Of a stretch of DNA of 64,000 nucleotides, positions 44,773-56,943 are shown in pieces. How positions within the stretch are numbered: the first letter of the stretch is position 1; each line of letters begins with the position of its first letter. The notes under the pieces were generated by a model. It did not search any database and was not told the origin of the DNA. It was given only the letters and a program-made list of their open reading frames with translations. Source of the stretch: Avena insularis (lineage: Eukaryota; Streptophyta; Magnoliopsida; Poales; Poaceae); the NCBI GenBank assembly GCA_023614405.1, contig CM042691.1, positions 180,082,927-180,146,926 on the forward strand, given 5' to 3'. Made by a program: the position numbers and the translations under genes.

Positions 44773-46733
44773 TGTCAACACCCGGACTTTTAATCCCAGA
44801 TGCTTGTTATGACATACATCGCAATCCTAGGATTACAATTTTTGCGAGACATAACAGATTGGATATCATAGTACATCATCCATTACAAACCATACATAAC
44901 GTATTACACAAATAAAGGATCTCATGATCCAGTCTTAATACAATTCAAGCTGTGGAATAACGTAATAATAACGATAGAGTAGGCGAAGATCCATCTTCAT
45001 GGTCACAGGCAATGCTAACGATGGGAGATGATCCTAGTTGTCATAAACTTCCTGCTGTCCATCCTCCTAATACTCCTCTTCATAGTCTGGCCAAGGGAAT
45101 AGATAGGGACAAAGCCATAAGTACTCTTTAAGTACTCGCATACTAATACTAACAAGTGAAGTGGTTTTTGAATAGGAAGTACTAAGATCTAGGGTTATTT
45201 TGCAAAAAGCCAGATTTACCTTACTAAGTTCAGAAGCAAAGAAAACTAGTTGAGAGTTTTATAACACCTAAATGAGAACATGAATTTCATGACACAACTC
45301 TGTTGTGGTCAAGTCAAAGTCATAAATCATTTCATAAGTCATTTTGAAAACATCTAACGATGGAACAGTATGGCCACTCCAACTGTCCATAACCGTGGAC
45401 GCGGCTATTCGAATAATTTGAAACTCTGCAGAGATTGTATACTTTCACCATAACATTCGATACATCCGTTTGAAACAATCCTAAATTACCATACTCAGTA
45501 TGCAGATAATCAATCCTAACCTTTCCATTACACGCCCTAGTATAGGCACCTCTCCTGTGAGTTTGGCCTCCCAACCATGACCAAATGTCATCTTGGGTAC
45601 TACACAGGTGGACAATCTTCAGAAGGTAGCCTCAGCTCAAACCTTGGCCGCAAGGGAACCCATACTAAGGTATATAAATTTCCAGTCAAGTCCTACCCAA
45701 ATTTCGGGTATTGTGGTTGTACGGTGAAATTTGAATGTTATCGCATTCAGGAAACCATCAGTTTTATAAAGGGGCTAAGGTTCATGCCTTAACATTTTCA
45801 TCATCAAAATCATCTGGTGTTCAAGAACACATGTCAAAACATTTCAATAGAATGACTCATCATTCTAAGGTTTTCATAATCATTTTCACCAAGTATTCCC
45901 ATCTAAAGTTGATCAAGTTTTATGCGTAGCACTAGCATCTACAAGTTGGGGTAAATACTAATGATGGGTAGTAAACAAGTGGGAATGAGCTAAGTTCAAT
46001 CTCATGCCTCAGGATGACATCAAGATTATCTAACCTAGACCAAGTTTTATGCTCTTTATGCTACCTTTGAATATCTTTTTTTAATCTACAAGTCATTAAG
46101 TAAACTCTAAGAGAAAGCTTTAATAAAGAAATAAAGTACTAAGCTTGCAAGTAAAACTAGGATTGAGTATCATCAAATGTATTTAACCAAGCATGCTTAA
46201 TGCATTGCATAGGTTATCTAACTTTCATAGTTGCAAGTATTAGATTGCATAATTTCAAGTATAAGCTTCCAAGGTTTAGCTTGCTCAGTTAATAGCTACT
46301 AGCGTCTATAAATAAATACGAGGTACACAATCACCAAAAATACTTAACTATTTCTAGTTATCACACAAAGGTTCACCCTAGATGATCTAGCATCATCACT
46401 ATTATTACAAAGATTAAAGCACTTGTGTTATTTATTTTATTTTAGAAAAGTAATTTCTACTCATTGAAAAACTACTTAAGATTTAATATTCTCCAACTCA
46501 AACATGGGATCATGTTGACACATGTCATCACCACACATTTCAGTACATGGGAATGTGATTTAAAGTGGTGTCACAATTCAATAAGGTTTAACCTTTTTAT
46601 TTTAATTAAATAAAATGACTAGGATGGCTTATGAGACATTCTTTTATTACTTGATCATTATTTCTGCAAGTAACCCTATATATTTTTATATATTTTGAAA
46701 GTTATGGTTTAATGTGATTTTTGAGAGTTGGAA
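44773..46733 (-). repeat. Gyp-D 3' LTR, part 1
   Basis: Aligns with 57920-59964 of the 5' LTR but lacks 82 bp present there (59446-59527). It holds the hairpin GTCCA-TAACCG-TGGAC (45385-45400), its CTGCAGAGATTGTATACTTTC neighbour, and the arms CCTGTG (45554-45559) and CACAGG (45603-45608). The target duplicate of the solo LTR (TGGAA) is 46729-46733. Small frames are not genes. Confidence 0.9.
45385..45400 (-). other. LTR hairpin module (Gyp-D 3' LTR)
   Basis: GTCCA-TAACCG-TGGAC, a perfect 5 bp stem. The minus-strand context is CTCTGCAGAGTTTCAAATTA, then TTCGAATAGCCGCGTCCACGG and TTATGGACAGTTGGAGTGG. The 5' LTR copy (58532-58547) has two stem changes (TGGGT). Confidence 0.65.
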
Positions 46734-49700
46734 TATCACATCCCAAGATTTTAGAAATTGGGACTAGAAAAAAATTGCATTTGCATGACATTCATCAGCA
46801 TTGCATTGCATATTTGCGTAAAGAAAAATTTCTAAATCGAAATAAAGGACTAAAATCCTAAATAGTATATGCCACTTTGTTCCTAAAGGGAATTAAATTG
46901 GCTTTATAAAAAACCCACTATTGCTAAGGCTGTGATTATTGCTAAATAATACCTAAAAATATCCAATAAATTTTATAAAATTTTAGAAACAAAATTGAGC
47001 TCATTTGAAGCTATTATGAAAAAGTTATGGAATAAATACTAAAAAATAAAGATATAAATAAAATGAAATATATAAGGATTTTTAAATCCACTACTTACAA
47101 ATTAGTAAAAAGATTACAAATAAAATCCTACAATAATCTACTCAAATTTAGAAAATTTTAGAAACAAGTTTGAACTCATTTGGAGTTTGTATGTGAAAGT
47201 TATGAGAGAAACAAATAAATAGAAAAAAGAATAAAAAAATAATGGCCGGCCCACTACAGTCGGACCAGCCACGCGCACGGGGAAGGGATCGATCCGGTAG
47301 TTGCTTCAATTTCCGTGCAAAATCTGTTTTTCTCAAACCTATCTCTATTCAAACACTTATATCTTTTAATCTACAACTCCAAATCAACTTCCGTTTGTTT
47401 CTACTTGTTCCTTACTCCAAGGCCTATCACCTCACCATCCTAAATATTCATATAAACCCGTGAAGCCACATTTTTATGAGTTTTCCTTCTTGAAATCTCG
47501 AATCTACACATGCTCGAATATTTTTTCGTTTATTCACCCATTTAGACTTTGTCGTTTGCTTTCCGCCAAAACATGAAAGTTGTAGATATCATCGAAATCT
47601 TTCGATCCCGTCAAACCTCACCTCTTTTCATCCACCACAGCTGGAGAATTTCGTATCGCAATATTTCCAATATGACGGTGTAAATCCAAGATCTACTCAC
47701 GCTCGTTCTTCCAAATCCAAATTCCTTTGGTGAAAAGGTAGCTCTAATGATTCTCTACAAATTTCATGTTGAAAGTTTTTCGATTTGATCTACATATTTG
47801 TTTCTCTAACACAGTTCTCTTTCTTATGTATTATGAGCCAAAATCGAGCCGATCTTCTCTCGTAGCCACCGGATCCCAACCTGACGGCTAGGATTAGATC
47901 TAACCATGAAGCGGTACCGCCCAACCCGATCGCGCCACGTGGTCATCGCCTCATCATCCTACCAGGTCAGCACCTCGCCTAGTCAACACAGCATATTCCC
48001 AGGGAATATTCCGTGTAGATTGGAAATTAAATTTAAATTGCAAGAAATTGTATAAACTTGTAAAAATTATATAAAAAGATTTATAGATCCAAAAATAGCA
48101 AATAATATATCACTGGATTCAGAAAAACGTGCAGAATATTAATATGGCATTAAATCCAACCTTTACAGTATACGTTTATTGTAGTAATTTAATTAGTTTT
48201 AATAGTATTTTAGGTTAATAAATTCATAGAAAATTATATGTAACTCCGAAAATATGAACAATATGTCGAAATAAATCCAATCTAAATTACAATAACAATA
48301 TCAGATTAGATATAATATTTATAGTACATATTTACCGTAATGATTTAATTAGTTTTAATGGTTTTAGAAATCATTAAATTCATAGTAAATTATTTGCATA
48401 TCACAAAAATATAAATAATATACCGATGGAAAGATGGTTCCATGTGGATCATCAATATGCAAATGGTTTAGGAAAATACTGTAAGGTTTCGCAGCAATTA
48501 AGTAAATGGATTAATGGCTTATTTAGAGTATTAAAATCATAGTAATTTGAGTAGTGCTCAGATAATTACAAATAATATGTCCCTGGAATCAAAATTCCGT
48601 GGAGATTACAGATAATATTTTAGTTTGATTTTTAGGCAACAGAAACTATATAAATGATTTAAAACCCTTTAAACAATATTTAAATCATAAGAAAAGATTT
48701 ATAACTCCGATTAAGGTGAATCGAACGCCTACTGGTTCACATTAACATCCTCTATCCAGTACACTTAATATCCAAATATAATTCGACAATTAGAATAGGC
48801 GTTACAACAGAACTATTAAAACCCCTATATTGGCAAGTAATTATTAATAACAAATACTCCATTGCATTAATTGGTCTCTTGCATGCATCATATACTTGAG
48901 TATTGTTTAGAGAACTAAAATAACAATTATTTGACTTATTAAATTGTCATGCATGCATTTGTTTGATCTCTATGTGCTATTGTTTATGTTGTACTCAATT
49001 GTTTGATCCATAGATTGCGAGGAGTGTAATATGTGTAATTGCAACGAGTGCTTGAACGACTTCATCAACTATCAAGACAAGTAAATGCTAATTTGTTCAT
49101 GATTATTGTCCTACTATTTTCAATGCATTGTGGTGTATTTTGTAGTTCCATGATAGGAACTACTATCGCTATGTTATATCCTATTATGTGGTAGGGATCT
49201 CTCGTAGTTGAGCCACCGTTGGTAGATGTGCTTACTCATGATATGATGAACGAGGGCTGCGTTACATCACTTGAAAGTTGTTTCTAAAGTATTGGTTTGC
49301 AAAACTAAAAACAACTTAATCTATGAACCTCCTGGGTGTGATGGGATTGATAATTTTTGGTGGTATCATTGCGGAAAGGCACCCAGGTATCAATAGAAAA
49401 TTATTGGCTTCTTTATTTGGTAGCTTACGTGTACAACCATGTGCCAATAATGAAATGGGCGGTTGGTTGGACTCAGTAGGTTGTGTTAACTCGAACCCAC
49501 ATATCCAGAGATGTAGAATTTTGGTAGGTTGGTATGGTGCGTGTCGGGTTTGGGGAGCTACTTCCCGAACGGTCCCTTCTTGGATTTGTCCCTATCATCA
49601 CCCAATATGAGAGTGGTGGTACGAACTGGGCTGGACAAGTCACATGGGTAAAGTGTACTAACCCCTGCAGGGTGTATAATCTAATCGATTAGCCGTGTCC

Positions 49701-50287
49701 CCGGTTATGGATATCTAAGTTGCTTGATATTGAGTTCATGAAATTTTCCTTTCTCATTATAATTTCCTAATTGCTTTAATGTTGATGGGTTAACTTAATT
49801 GGGATCTTTTCAAAGAAAATCAAAAACTTTTTATGAAAGTAGGACAAAGGTATTTCCATATACAAGCTAACCACAGCTCCACTTGCCAAATATGCACGTA
49901 GATGCTAGGTTTATAGTCTCCTTTAATAGCTCTACTTGCCTTACATTCCAAGTATTGACCCTTCGGGGCTGCTACGTTTTATGTTACAGGTTGTTATTCC
50001 GGTTCTAAGTGATCGACTAGGTTGTGGTACTCCACTCAACATTTGTTCGCTTGTGGGCAATTGAAGATGGAGTCTACTATATATTTAAGCCTCTGTTTGC
50101 TATTGAACTATTTCAGCTAGCCTGCGTGCTAAGCATTATTATAATAATTGCAAATTCTGGATCAATTCGTTATTTATGATGCACTATTAAATTCTTTGGT
50201 ATTCATCTGTATTGTGTGTGCTAGTGAACCGATCCAGGGATTGGCACTATACAAATGAACTCAGCCTTATCAGACGAGGGTGTTACA
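46734..50287 (+). repeat. solo LTR (3,554 bp) nested in the Gyp-D 3' LTR
   Basis: TATCACATCCCAAG...GAGGGTGTTACA with a perfect 5 bp duplication TGGAA on both sides (46729-46733, 50288-50292). The uninterrupted sequence is seen in the other Gyp-D LTR near 59960. There is one LTR and no interior, so it arose by recombination between the LTRs of a complete element. Orientation follows the conserved blocks CCTGGGTG...CACCCAGG (49331, 49380), the CCCTGCAGGGTGTATAATC block and the hairpin GTCC...GGAT (49697-49712), which run in the same direction as in the Gag-only LTR. It is a related but distinct family. No gene recognised. Confidence 0.9.
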
Positions 50288-50292
50288 TGGAA

Positions 50293-52275
50293 TCAACTCA
50301 AAAGCTTTCATGGTTGAATTTTGAGAAATGTTTGAATGCAAAAAAGCTTCTGACTTAATTTTTTTTACCATGGGTGATCTACAATTCTAAATGTTTTGAA
50401 TCCAACGGTCTTGGAATAAGCACTCCAGTACCTTTCTAACAAAATTGGTTTCATGCATTTTGGTTCAGTCAATCGATATGGGTTGATTTTTGAATTAGGT
50501 ACAGAGCTGAGTTTGAAATTAAATGAATAAACCTAAGTTTGAATGGTTGGGTCATGCGGGAGGTTTAACTAGACCGGCCCACTAAGTACAACGCGCGCGG
50601 GCTGGTTAAGTGAGCGACCCCACTCGTTAGTGAGACAGCGAGTGGCGAAGCGGTATGGGGCGATTAGGGCCGCACGATCTAACTCTAATCAAACGGCTCA
50701 GGTTCATCATCCACGTCGGGCAACGCCAGCGAGACAGAACCCTAGCGCGGCCAGTAGGGGTCATGGGAGTCTCACTGGGGGTCAGGCGATGGTCGGCGAC
50801 GGGGGCAAACGATAAAGTCGACAACGGGGATTCTCCTGGTACCGGCAGCTCCTCCTGGGGTGGCTCCAATCAACGACGCCTCTCCTCCTCTGCAACGGCG
50901 AAATCCGGTGCAATTATGGCCACCTGGTGCTCTCCTTGCTCCGGGGGTGAGTGAGTGTAATCAGTGAGAGGTGGGGAATGAGATGGTGTGCTCAAATCGA
51001 ACGGGGTGGCCTCCTTTTATAGTGGCTGAATTGGACCGACGGGCGCAGGTGGAGCTCGTCGTGGTCATCGGCACAGAGTGCTACTAGCATGGGCGACGAT
51101 AGGGGCGGTGTGTTGCCTCCTGGCGAAGCTCCACGGCTTGATGGTGCGGCGTGGGGCGGTGAGGAACGGTCGGAATGTCACAACGTTCTGAACGACAAGT
51201 TTAATGGTGCACAGAGTGCGTGGTCCGCGCGGCGGCGAGCGAGGTTGTCTGGTGGGGTGCTGGGGTGCTGGCTATCACGTCTGCAAGCGGTGAGGACGGC
51301 GCGCGGTCTATGGGCTGGTGTTGCGTGCGGCGCTCTGGCGCTTTCTCGGCTCGCACGGAGAGATACTGGGCATGAGCTTGCCGTGTGGTCCACGGGCTGG
51401 CAAGGCTCGAGGATTGGATAGCGGGCGGTGGACGGTGGAGAGTGTCCCATACAAGGTTGGTGAGGCTAGTGCTTCCTCTAGCTTGCTGGCAACATGGGGG
51501 TGGCAATAGTTCTCTCGGCATGGTCACCATTGATGGCTATGCTTGGTCACAGTGGGGCTAAAGATAGTTAGATTAGTTTGATCATCTACTGAAAGTGTAG
51601 AGTGAGCTAGAAAGGGGACAAGGTTGGCCAAAATTACTGCTACTAATAGTGTTTGATGTTTTGTTGTTTGATGATCACAAGGTGTTTCATGAAATGGCCG
51701 AAAGAAATTCAAATTTGAATTTTGGATTCAAACTTGGTGGGTTTTCTAGGTACATAATAGGGAGTATCTGGTTTGTTGGATTGGTCAAGGGGTACTGGTT
51801 TAGTTGGGTTTTGAAAATGTGGGATCTTCACATATGTTATAGATTCAATTTTCAATTGTCTTTTGAATGGGGTTGCCAAATGTTTCTGCAGATTGAAAGG
51901 TGGGATTTGATTCACTTTTACTTGGTCTAGCAAGGGGTGAAAATAAATGGAAAAGTTTATCTTTGAAATCTTGGACTAGAAACACTCAAAGTGGCCTAGT
52001 GAGCAAGATTTGCAAAAATGACCATTTGCTTTATTTGTTTTGTTTTTGATTTTCTCTTGATTTGTTTCTTCTTTGAAATGTTTTAGATGATGTTATTTTC
52101 ATCTTTAATCCATTCCTTGCTATTTAGGTTAATCACACAAGTCCATTTATGAATCCATTCAATCATCACATACATACATGCATTCATTTGGTTTTTATTT
52201 AATCAAAGTTTTTGTTAACCCTAATTTTAGTGATTACAGGTTGATAAGCATGATCAATATTTTTGGGATGTTACA
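50293..52275 (-). repeat. Gyp-D 3' LTR, part 2
   Basis: Resumes after the solo LTR and matches 59965-61898. It includes a GC-rich zone (50540-51500) and ends TTTTTGGGATGTTACA. Frames of 60-110 codons on both strands in the GC-rich zone differ between the two LTRs and show no known domain. Confidence 0.9.
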
Positions 52276-52313
52276 AACCTTCCCTCCTTAAACAAAATCT
52301 CATCCCGAGATTT
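52276..52313 (-). other. Gyp-D polypurine tract and pre-PPT palindrome
   Basis: Read on the minus strand, AAATCTCG-GGA-TGAGATTT (52295-52313; one G-T pair, the rest perfect) is followed by TGTTTAAGGAGGGAAGGTT, the polypurine tract at the LTR edge. It is the chromovirus version of the signal also present in the LARD and the Gag-only element. Confidence 0.8.
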
Positions 52314-52334
52314 GAGAAAGAAGAAAAAGATTAC

Positions 52335-53513
52335 CTAGGATTTAAAGAGATCGGGAAACTCCGTCCGGATGTGATCTTCTCGCTCCCAGGTAGCTTCTTC
52401 TTCCGTGTGGTTGCTCCACTGAATTTTGAGAAACTTGATGCTTCGGGTTCTGGTGGTTCTGAAGGCTTCCTCCAAAATACGGACGGGTACTTCAGGATAC
52501 GTCAGGTCATCGTTGATATCTATGGTGCGGTGATCAATGTTCTAGAAACCTTCAGTCTTATCCGGAACTTCAAGGCAGTTGCGAAGTAACGATATATGGA
52601 ACACATTGTGCATGGCTGACATTTCCTCTGGCAATTCCAATTTATATGATAGTTCTCCTCGACGATTTAGAATCTTGAAGGGTCCGATATATCTGGGGGA
52701 TAACTTTCCTTTGAGTTGGAAACGATGCATTCCTTTCAAAGGCTTTGAGATAGACAAAATCTCCAATATTGAAAGTGAGGTCCTTACGTCTTTTGTCGGC
52801 GTAACTCTTCTGTCTTGACTGGGCAGTCTTGAGGTGCTCATGAATCTTGTGAACTTTCTATTCTGCTTCTCATAGGATGTCGGGTCCAAAAATCTGACTC
52901 TTTCCTACTTCCGACCAATTCAAAGGGGTACGACACTTCCTTCCATACATGAATTCAAATGGGGCCATTTGCAAACTAGCTTGATAACTATTGTGGTAAG
53001 AAAATTCTGCGAACGGCAGATAGTCTTTCCATTTAGATCCATACTCTAGCACACATTCTCTCAACATATCTTCGAGTATTTGGTTTACTTGCTTCGTTTG
53101 TCCATCAGTCTGAGGGTGATACGCTGTGTTGAAATCTATCGGGTTCCTAAATCTTCTTGGACTTTCCTCCAGAATCTCGAGGTAAACTGAGTTCCTCGAT
53201 CTGACACGATGTTCTTGGGGACTCCGTGCAAACTGACGATTCTAGTGACTGGTAAGAAATGGGCTACCTCAGACAATCTGTCAACTATGACCCAAATAGA
53301 ATCATTTCCCCTACTATAAGTAGGCAATCCAATGATAAAGTCCATTCCAACTGAATCCCATTTCCATTCCGGAATCTGCAATGGTTGCAACAGTCCTACG
53401 GGTCTTTGATTTCCCGCCTTGACTCTCTGACAAATATCACACTTGGCGATATAGCTTCCGATTTCTCTCTTCATCTTATGCCACCAAAATTTCTCCTTCA
53501 AGTCCTGATACAT
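52335..53513 (-). pseudogene. pol (INT): Gyp-D integrase and chromodomain-like tail
   Basis: The minus strand reads the zinc-binding CDICQRVKAGNQRP, then GMDFIIGLPTYSRGNDSIWV (first Asp) and KNIVSDRGTQFTSRFW (second Asp). The third acidic site lies near 53090 in YHPQTDGQTKQVNQ, where the family has Glu and this copy has Lys. The GKLSPRYIGPFKIL and YKLELP-MHNVFHISLL blocks follow. Last is a chromodomain-like segment with FLKIQWSNHTEEEATWE, ending at the stop 52335-52337. The chromodomain steers insertion toward certain chromatin in relatives. Frames change at about 53140, 53070 and 52870, and a stop interrupts near 52541. The loss of the catalytic Glu alone would inactivate it. Confidence 0.88.
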
Positions 53514-53581
53514 CTTTTTTCCTCTAGGTGGATAGAATAAAGAGTATCATGGGCCTCCTTCAAAATAGTTTCTTTCAACTC

Positions 53582-55032
53582 TCAATCTGCTGGTACACAG
53601 AGACGTCCTTTGTACCACCTAACTCCTTCTTCATCCTCGGTGAATCCGGGTACTTTGCCTATACAGATACGATGTTTGATTCTGTCGATACTAGCATTTC
53701 CTTTCTGTGCCTCCTTGATCTTACTGATCGAAGTGGGTTGAAGTTCTATGCTAGCCAAAAATCCTTCACTTACTAATTCCATTCTAAAAGCTTCCATCTC
53801 TTTGTGCAAACTTGGTTGCTCCTTCAGAATCATGGAGTTCAAGTGGCACGGCAATCTGCTACCACATTGGCTTTACCTGGGTGATAGTGAATGTCCAGAT
53901 CATAGTCCTTGATTAGCTCAATCCATCTTCTCTGCCTCATATTCAGCTCCTTCTGAGTGAATATATACTTCAGGTTCTTGTCATCCGAATAAATATCACA
54001 ACAGTTTCCCATAAGATAATGCATCCATGTCATCAGGGCTAGAACTACGGCTGCTAGTTCAAGATCATGGATTGGATAATTCTGTTCATGTTGTTTCAGT
54101 TGTCGGGATAGATAAGATATAACTTTGCCTTCTTGCGTCAACACACATCCGAGATCAATCTTGGATGCATCACAGTACACATCAAAGGGCTTCGTAATAT
54201 CCGGCATGATCAAGATTGGGGCTGAAATCAATCTCTTCTTGAGTTCTTGAAAACTCGCTTCACACTTTTCCGTCCATTCAAAATTATTTTCCATCTTCAA
54301 CAATTTGGTCATGGGTCTTCTGATACTTGAGAATCCTTCTACGAACTTGCTGTAGTATCCCTCTAATTCGAGAAATGCACGAACTTTGGTTTGGGTGGTT
54401 GGGGCTTGCCAATCTTCAACATCCTTCACCTTTGCAGGGTCAACGGCAATTTCTCTAGCTGATACAATGTGTGCGAGGAATCCTACCTCCTATAACCAGA
54501 ATTCACATTTGCTAAACTTGGCATACAACTGATGCTCCCTAAGAGTTCCAAGATTGGTCCTTAGGTGTAGCTCATGTTCTTCTTCTGATTTGGAATAAAT
54601 TAGAATGTCATCGATGAAAACAACGACAAACTTATCCAGGAAGTCCATAAAAATATTACTCATGAGGTTCATGAAATAAGCAGGGGAATTGGTTAATCCA
54701 AAATACATGACAGTGTACTCGTACAATCCATATCTGGTGGTAAAGGAAGTCTTTGGAATATCCTCTGCGCGAATCTTGAGTTGATGATAGCCAGTTCAAA
54801 GATCAATCTTAGAAAACACTTTGGCATCAGTCAACTAGTCAAAGAGGTCTTCTATCTTTGGCAACGGGTACTTGTTCTTCATGGTGACATCATTCAACTT
54901 CCGATAATCCGTACACAAACGGTTTCCTCCATCTTTCTTGTCCACAAACAAGATAGGTGATCTCCATGGTGACGCACTTGGTTGGATCAATCCTATTTCT
55001 AGCATAGCATCCAGTTGCTTCTTCAGTTCCAC
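53582..55032 (-). pseudogene. pol (RT-RNH): Gyp-D reverse transcriptase and RNase H
   Basis: RT fingers are in 55032-54835 ([38 protein letters not shown]). The palm is in 54726-54490, with the catalytic [14 protein letters not shown] intact. RT end and RNase H are in 54429-53839: [58 protein letters not shown]. The usual ending ADALSR is lost by a frameshift (reading VVADCRAT). 53854-53582 is the RNase H-integrase linker. Stops at about 54485 and 54790-54835 separate the blocks. Copies and processes the element RNA in functional relatives. Confidence 0.9.
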
Positions 55033-55647
55033 TAGTTCAGCGGGTTCATACTATATGGTCTCTGGGCTATGGGTCCGATTCCAGGGACTAGTTCAATGAT
55101 AAACTCGATATCCCGATATGGGGGCATACCGGGAAAAATATCAGGAAATACATCGGGGTACTCATAGACTATCCGGACTTGGTCAATGGTTGGCTGGGCT
55201 ATACTCTTGTTGCACTTGAATTGACGGTGCAAGGTTTCAAATACATGCTCGACTGATATTCTGGCTGTACTGGTCATTGTTATGGCTTTATTGGCACAGT
55301 CAATTAATCCTTTATGTTTGGACATCCAATCCATTCCTAGTACTACTTCCAAACCTTTAATTCCGAGTACTATTAGATTAGCATAAAAATCTATGCCATG
55401 GATTCGGATAGGTACGGCTTTGCAAATTTGTCTAGATTTGTTGAATATTACTAGTGCATGCAAATTCTTCGGTAACAAACGAGTGCGATGCTCCTGAATC
55501 AAACAACACTCTTGCAAGTACTGAGTTAACAGAAAACATACCTAGGACGACATCTGGCGCTTCTTGAGCTTCTTCAGCATGCATGAGAAAGAGACGGCCA
55601 TTGCGGTTGAGTGAATTCCCTGGGGCAAACCTTCTTCCAGGTTGCAA
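55032..55647 (-). pseudogene. pol (PR): Gyp-D protease
   Basis: The retropepsin motif VLFDSGASHSFVTEEFA is in 55647-55432. After a frameshift the fold continues in 55517-55032 with VLGMDWMSKHKGLIDCANK (the second conserved block) and the acidic link VYEYPDVFPDIFPGMPPYRD leading to RT. Catalytic Asp present. Cuts the polyprotein in relatives. Confidence 0.88.
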
Positions 55648-55664
55648 ACAACGCTGCTACTGAG

Positions 55665-56702
55665 CTAGGGCATTTGTATTGGGGGCTGCAGCAATCTTCT
55701 TGGGGCACTCATTGGAATAGTGACCCTTGCTGCAACAGGCACAACATTGCTTCCAGACCTTGGGGCAGTGTTCGTGTTGGTGGCGGCATTGTTATTGTTG
55801 AACTTGGGAGGAGAACAGTTGAAATTGCTGGTATTGCCGAGGTTGTTGTGGTTTCCTCTAGGCCTTGGGTTTCCATGGTTGGGATAGGTTGGACGGTTCA
55901 TCGGGGGTCTGTTGGTTCTTGGGGCAAATCCTAGAGATGGGTTGGGGCGATACTTTGGTGTATGGTGGGTTCCTGGTTGATGCATCATGCGACTCTTGCG
56001 GTTCTCATTAGCTTGGTTGATCTTTCCTTCCATCTGAATGGCATAGTCAACTAAGGCTTCAATATCAGCAAAGGGGATATTTACTAACACTGTCTGCATC
56101 ACATCGTCCAGACCATTAAGGAATCTCCCTTTCTTCTTGGCTTCAGTGTTGATCTCATTAGGGGCATACCTAGCCAATGACAAAAATTTGTCACGGTATT
56201 CCACTACGGACATCCTTCCTTTCTTCAGTTCCCTGAATTCATCTCTCATCCTCTTGATCAAACCAGGTGGCACATGGGTCCTGTTGAACTTGACTTTGAA
56301 ATCTTCCCAAGTCATCATCTAACCTCCGGTCATCGCGCGAATGTTGTTCCACCATGCTCTTGCATCTCCGGCCAGATAGTGGGTGGCGAACAGAACTTTC
56401 TCGTTAGCTTCCACTCCTGCAACTTCTAGGTTGTTCTCCATGGTTTGCAACAAATCATCTGCATCTAGGGGATCTTCTAACTTAGTGAAAACGGGTGGAT
56501 TAGTGTTCTGGAAATTCTTGAGCTTGGATCCATGGTTGTCCTGATGTCCATGGCCTTGATTGTTGTTGGCCATTTGAGCTATCTGTTGAAGGGTGGCCAA
56601 GTTGGCTTGACGTTTGGCTCTTTTGGCTTCACGATCAGAAACCAACATTTGCAAGATCTACAACATTGGGTCCGGGAATGAACTGCTTCCTCCACGAGGC
56701 AT
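55665..56702 (-). pseudogene. gag: Gyp-D gag
   Basis: The likely start is the Met at 56702 (MPRGGSSSF), but a TAG comes 14 codons later. The Retrotrans_gag capsid core follows in 56654-56319 (PPVFTKLEDPLDADDLL, THYLAGDARAWWNNI). After one in-frame stop at 56319-56321 it continues in 56318-55665 (WEDFKVKFNRTHVPPGLI, VVEYRDKFLSLARYAP). A CX2CX4HX4C zinc knuckle (C-C-A-C-C-SKGH-YSNE-C) is encoded near 55695-55740 but in another frame, so the frame has slipped before it. Builds the particle in relatives. Confidence 0.88.
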
Positions 56703-56943
56703 CTGAAGATTGAGATAGATCATGAGAAAAGAGGGAAATTTCTAAGGTTTAGGGTTTTTTTGGAAATTTTTCAAAGTTGGACTCGTATTTTTCTAGCAAC
56801 TTGCTTTTCATTCATTCATACATAGCACACGATACAAACATACACCACCACAAGGGAAGAACAGATGGTTTTAAGAAACATTATGTGAAGCTAAGATACA
56901 GTGGGATCGAATACAACTCACTAATGCTAGTGCTCAAGTGCTA

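Noticed and set aside
50627..51530. Overlapping 80-110-codon frames in the GC-rich part of the Gyp-D 3' LTR, echoed at 60290-61140
   Set aside because: Frames on both strands shift and stop differently in the two LTRs, no domain is seen, and the DNA is LTR.
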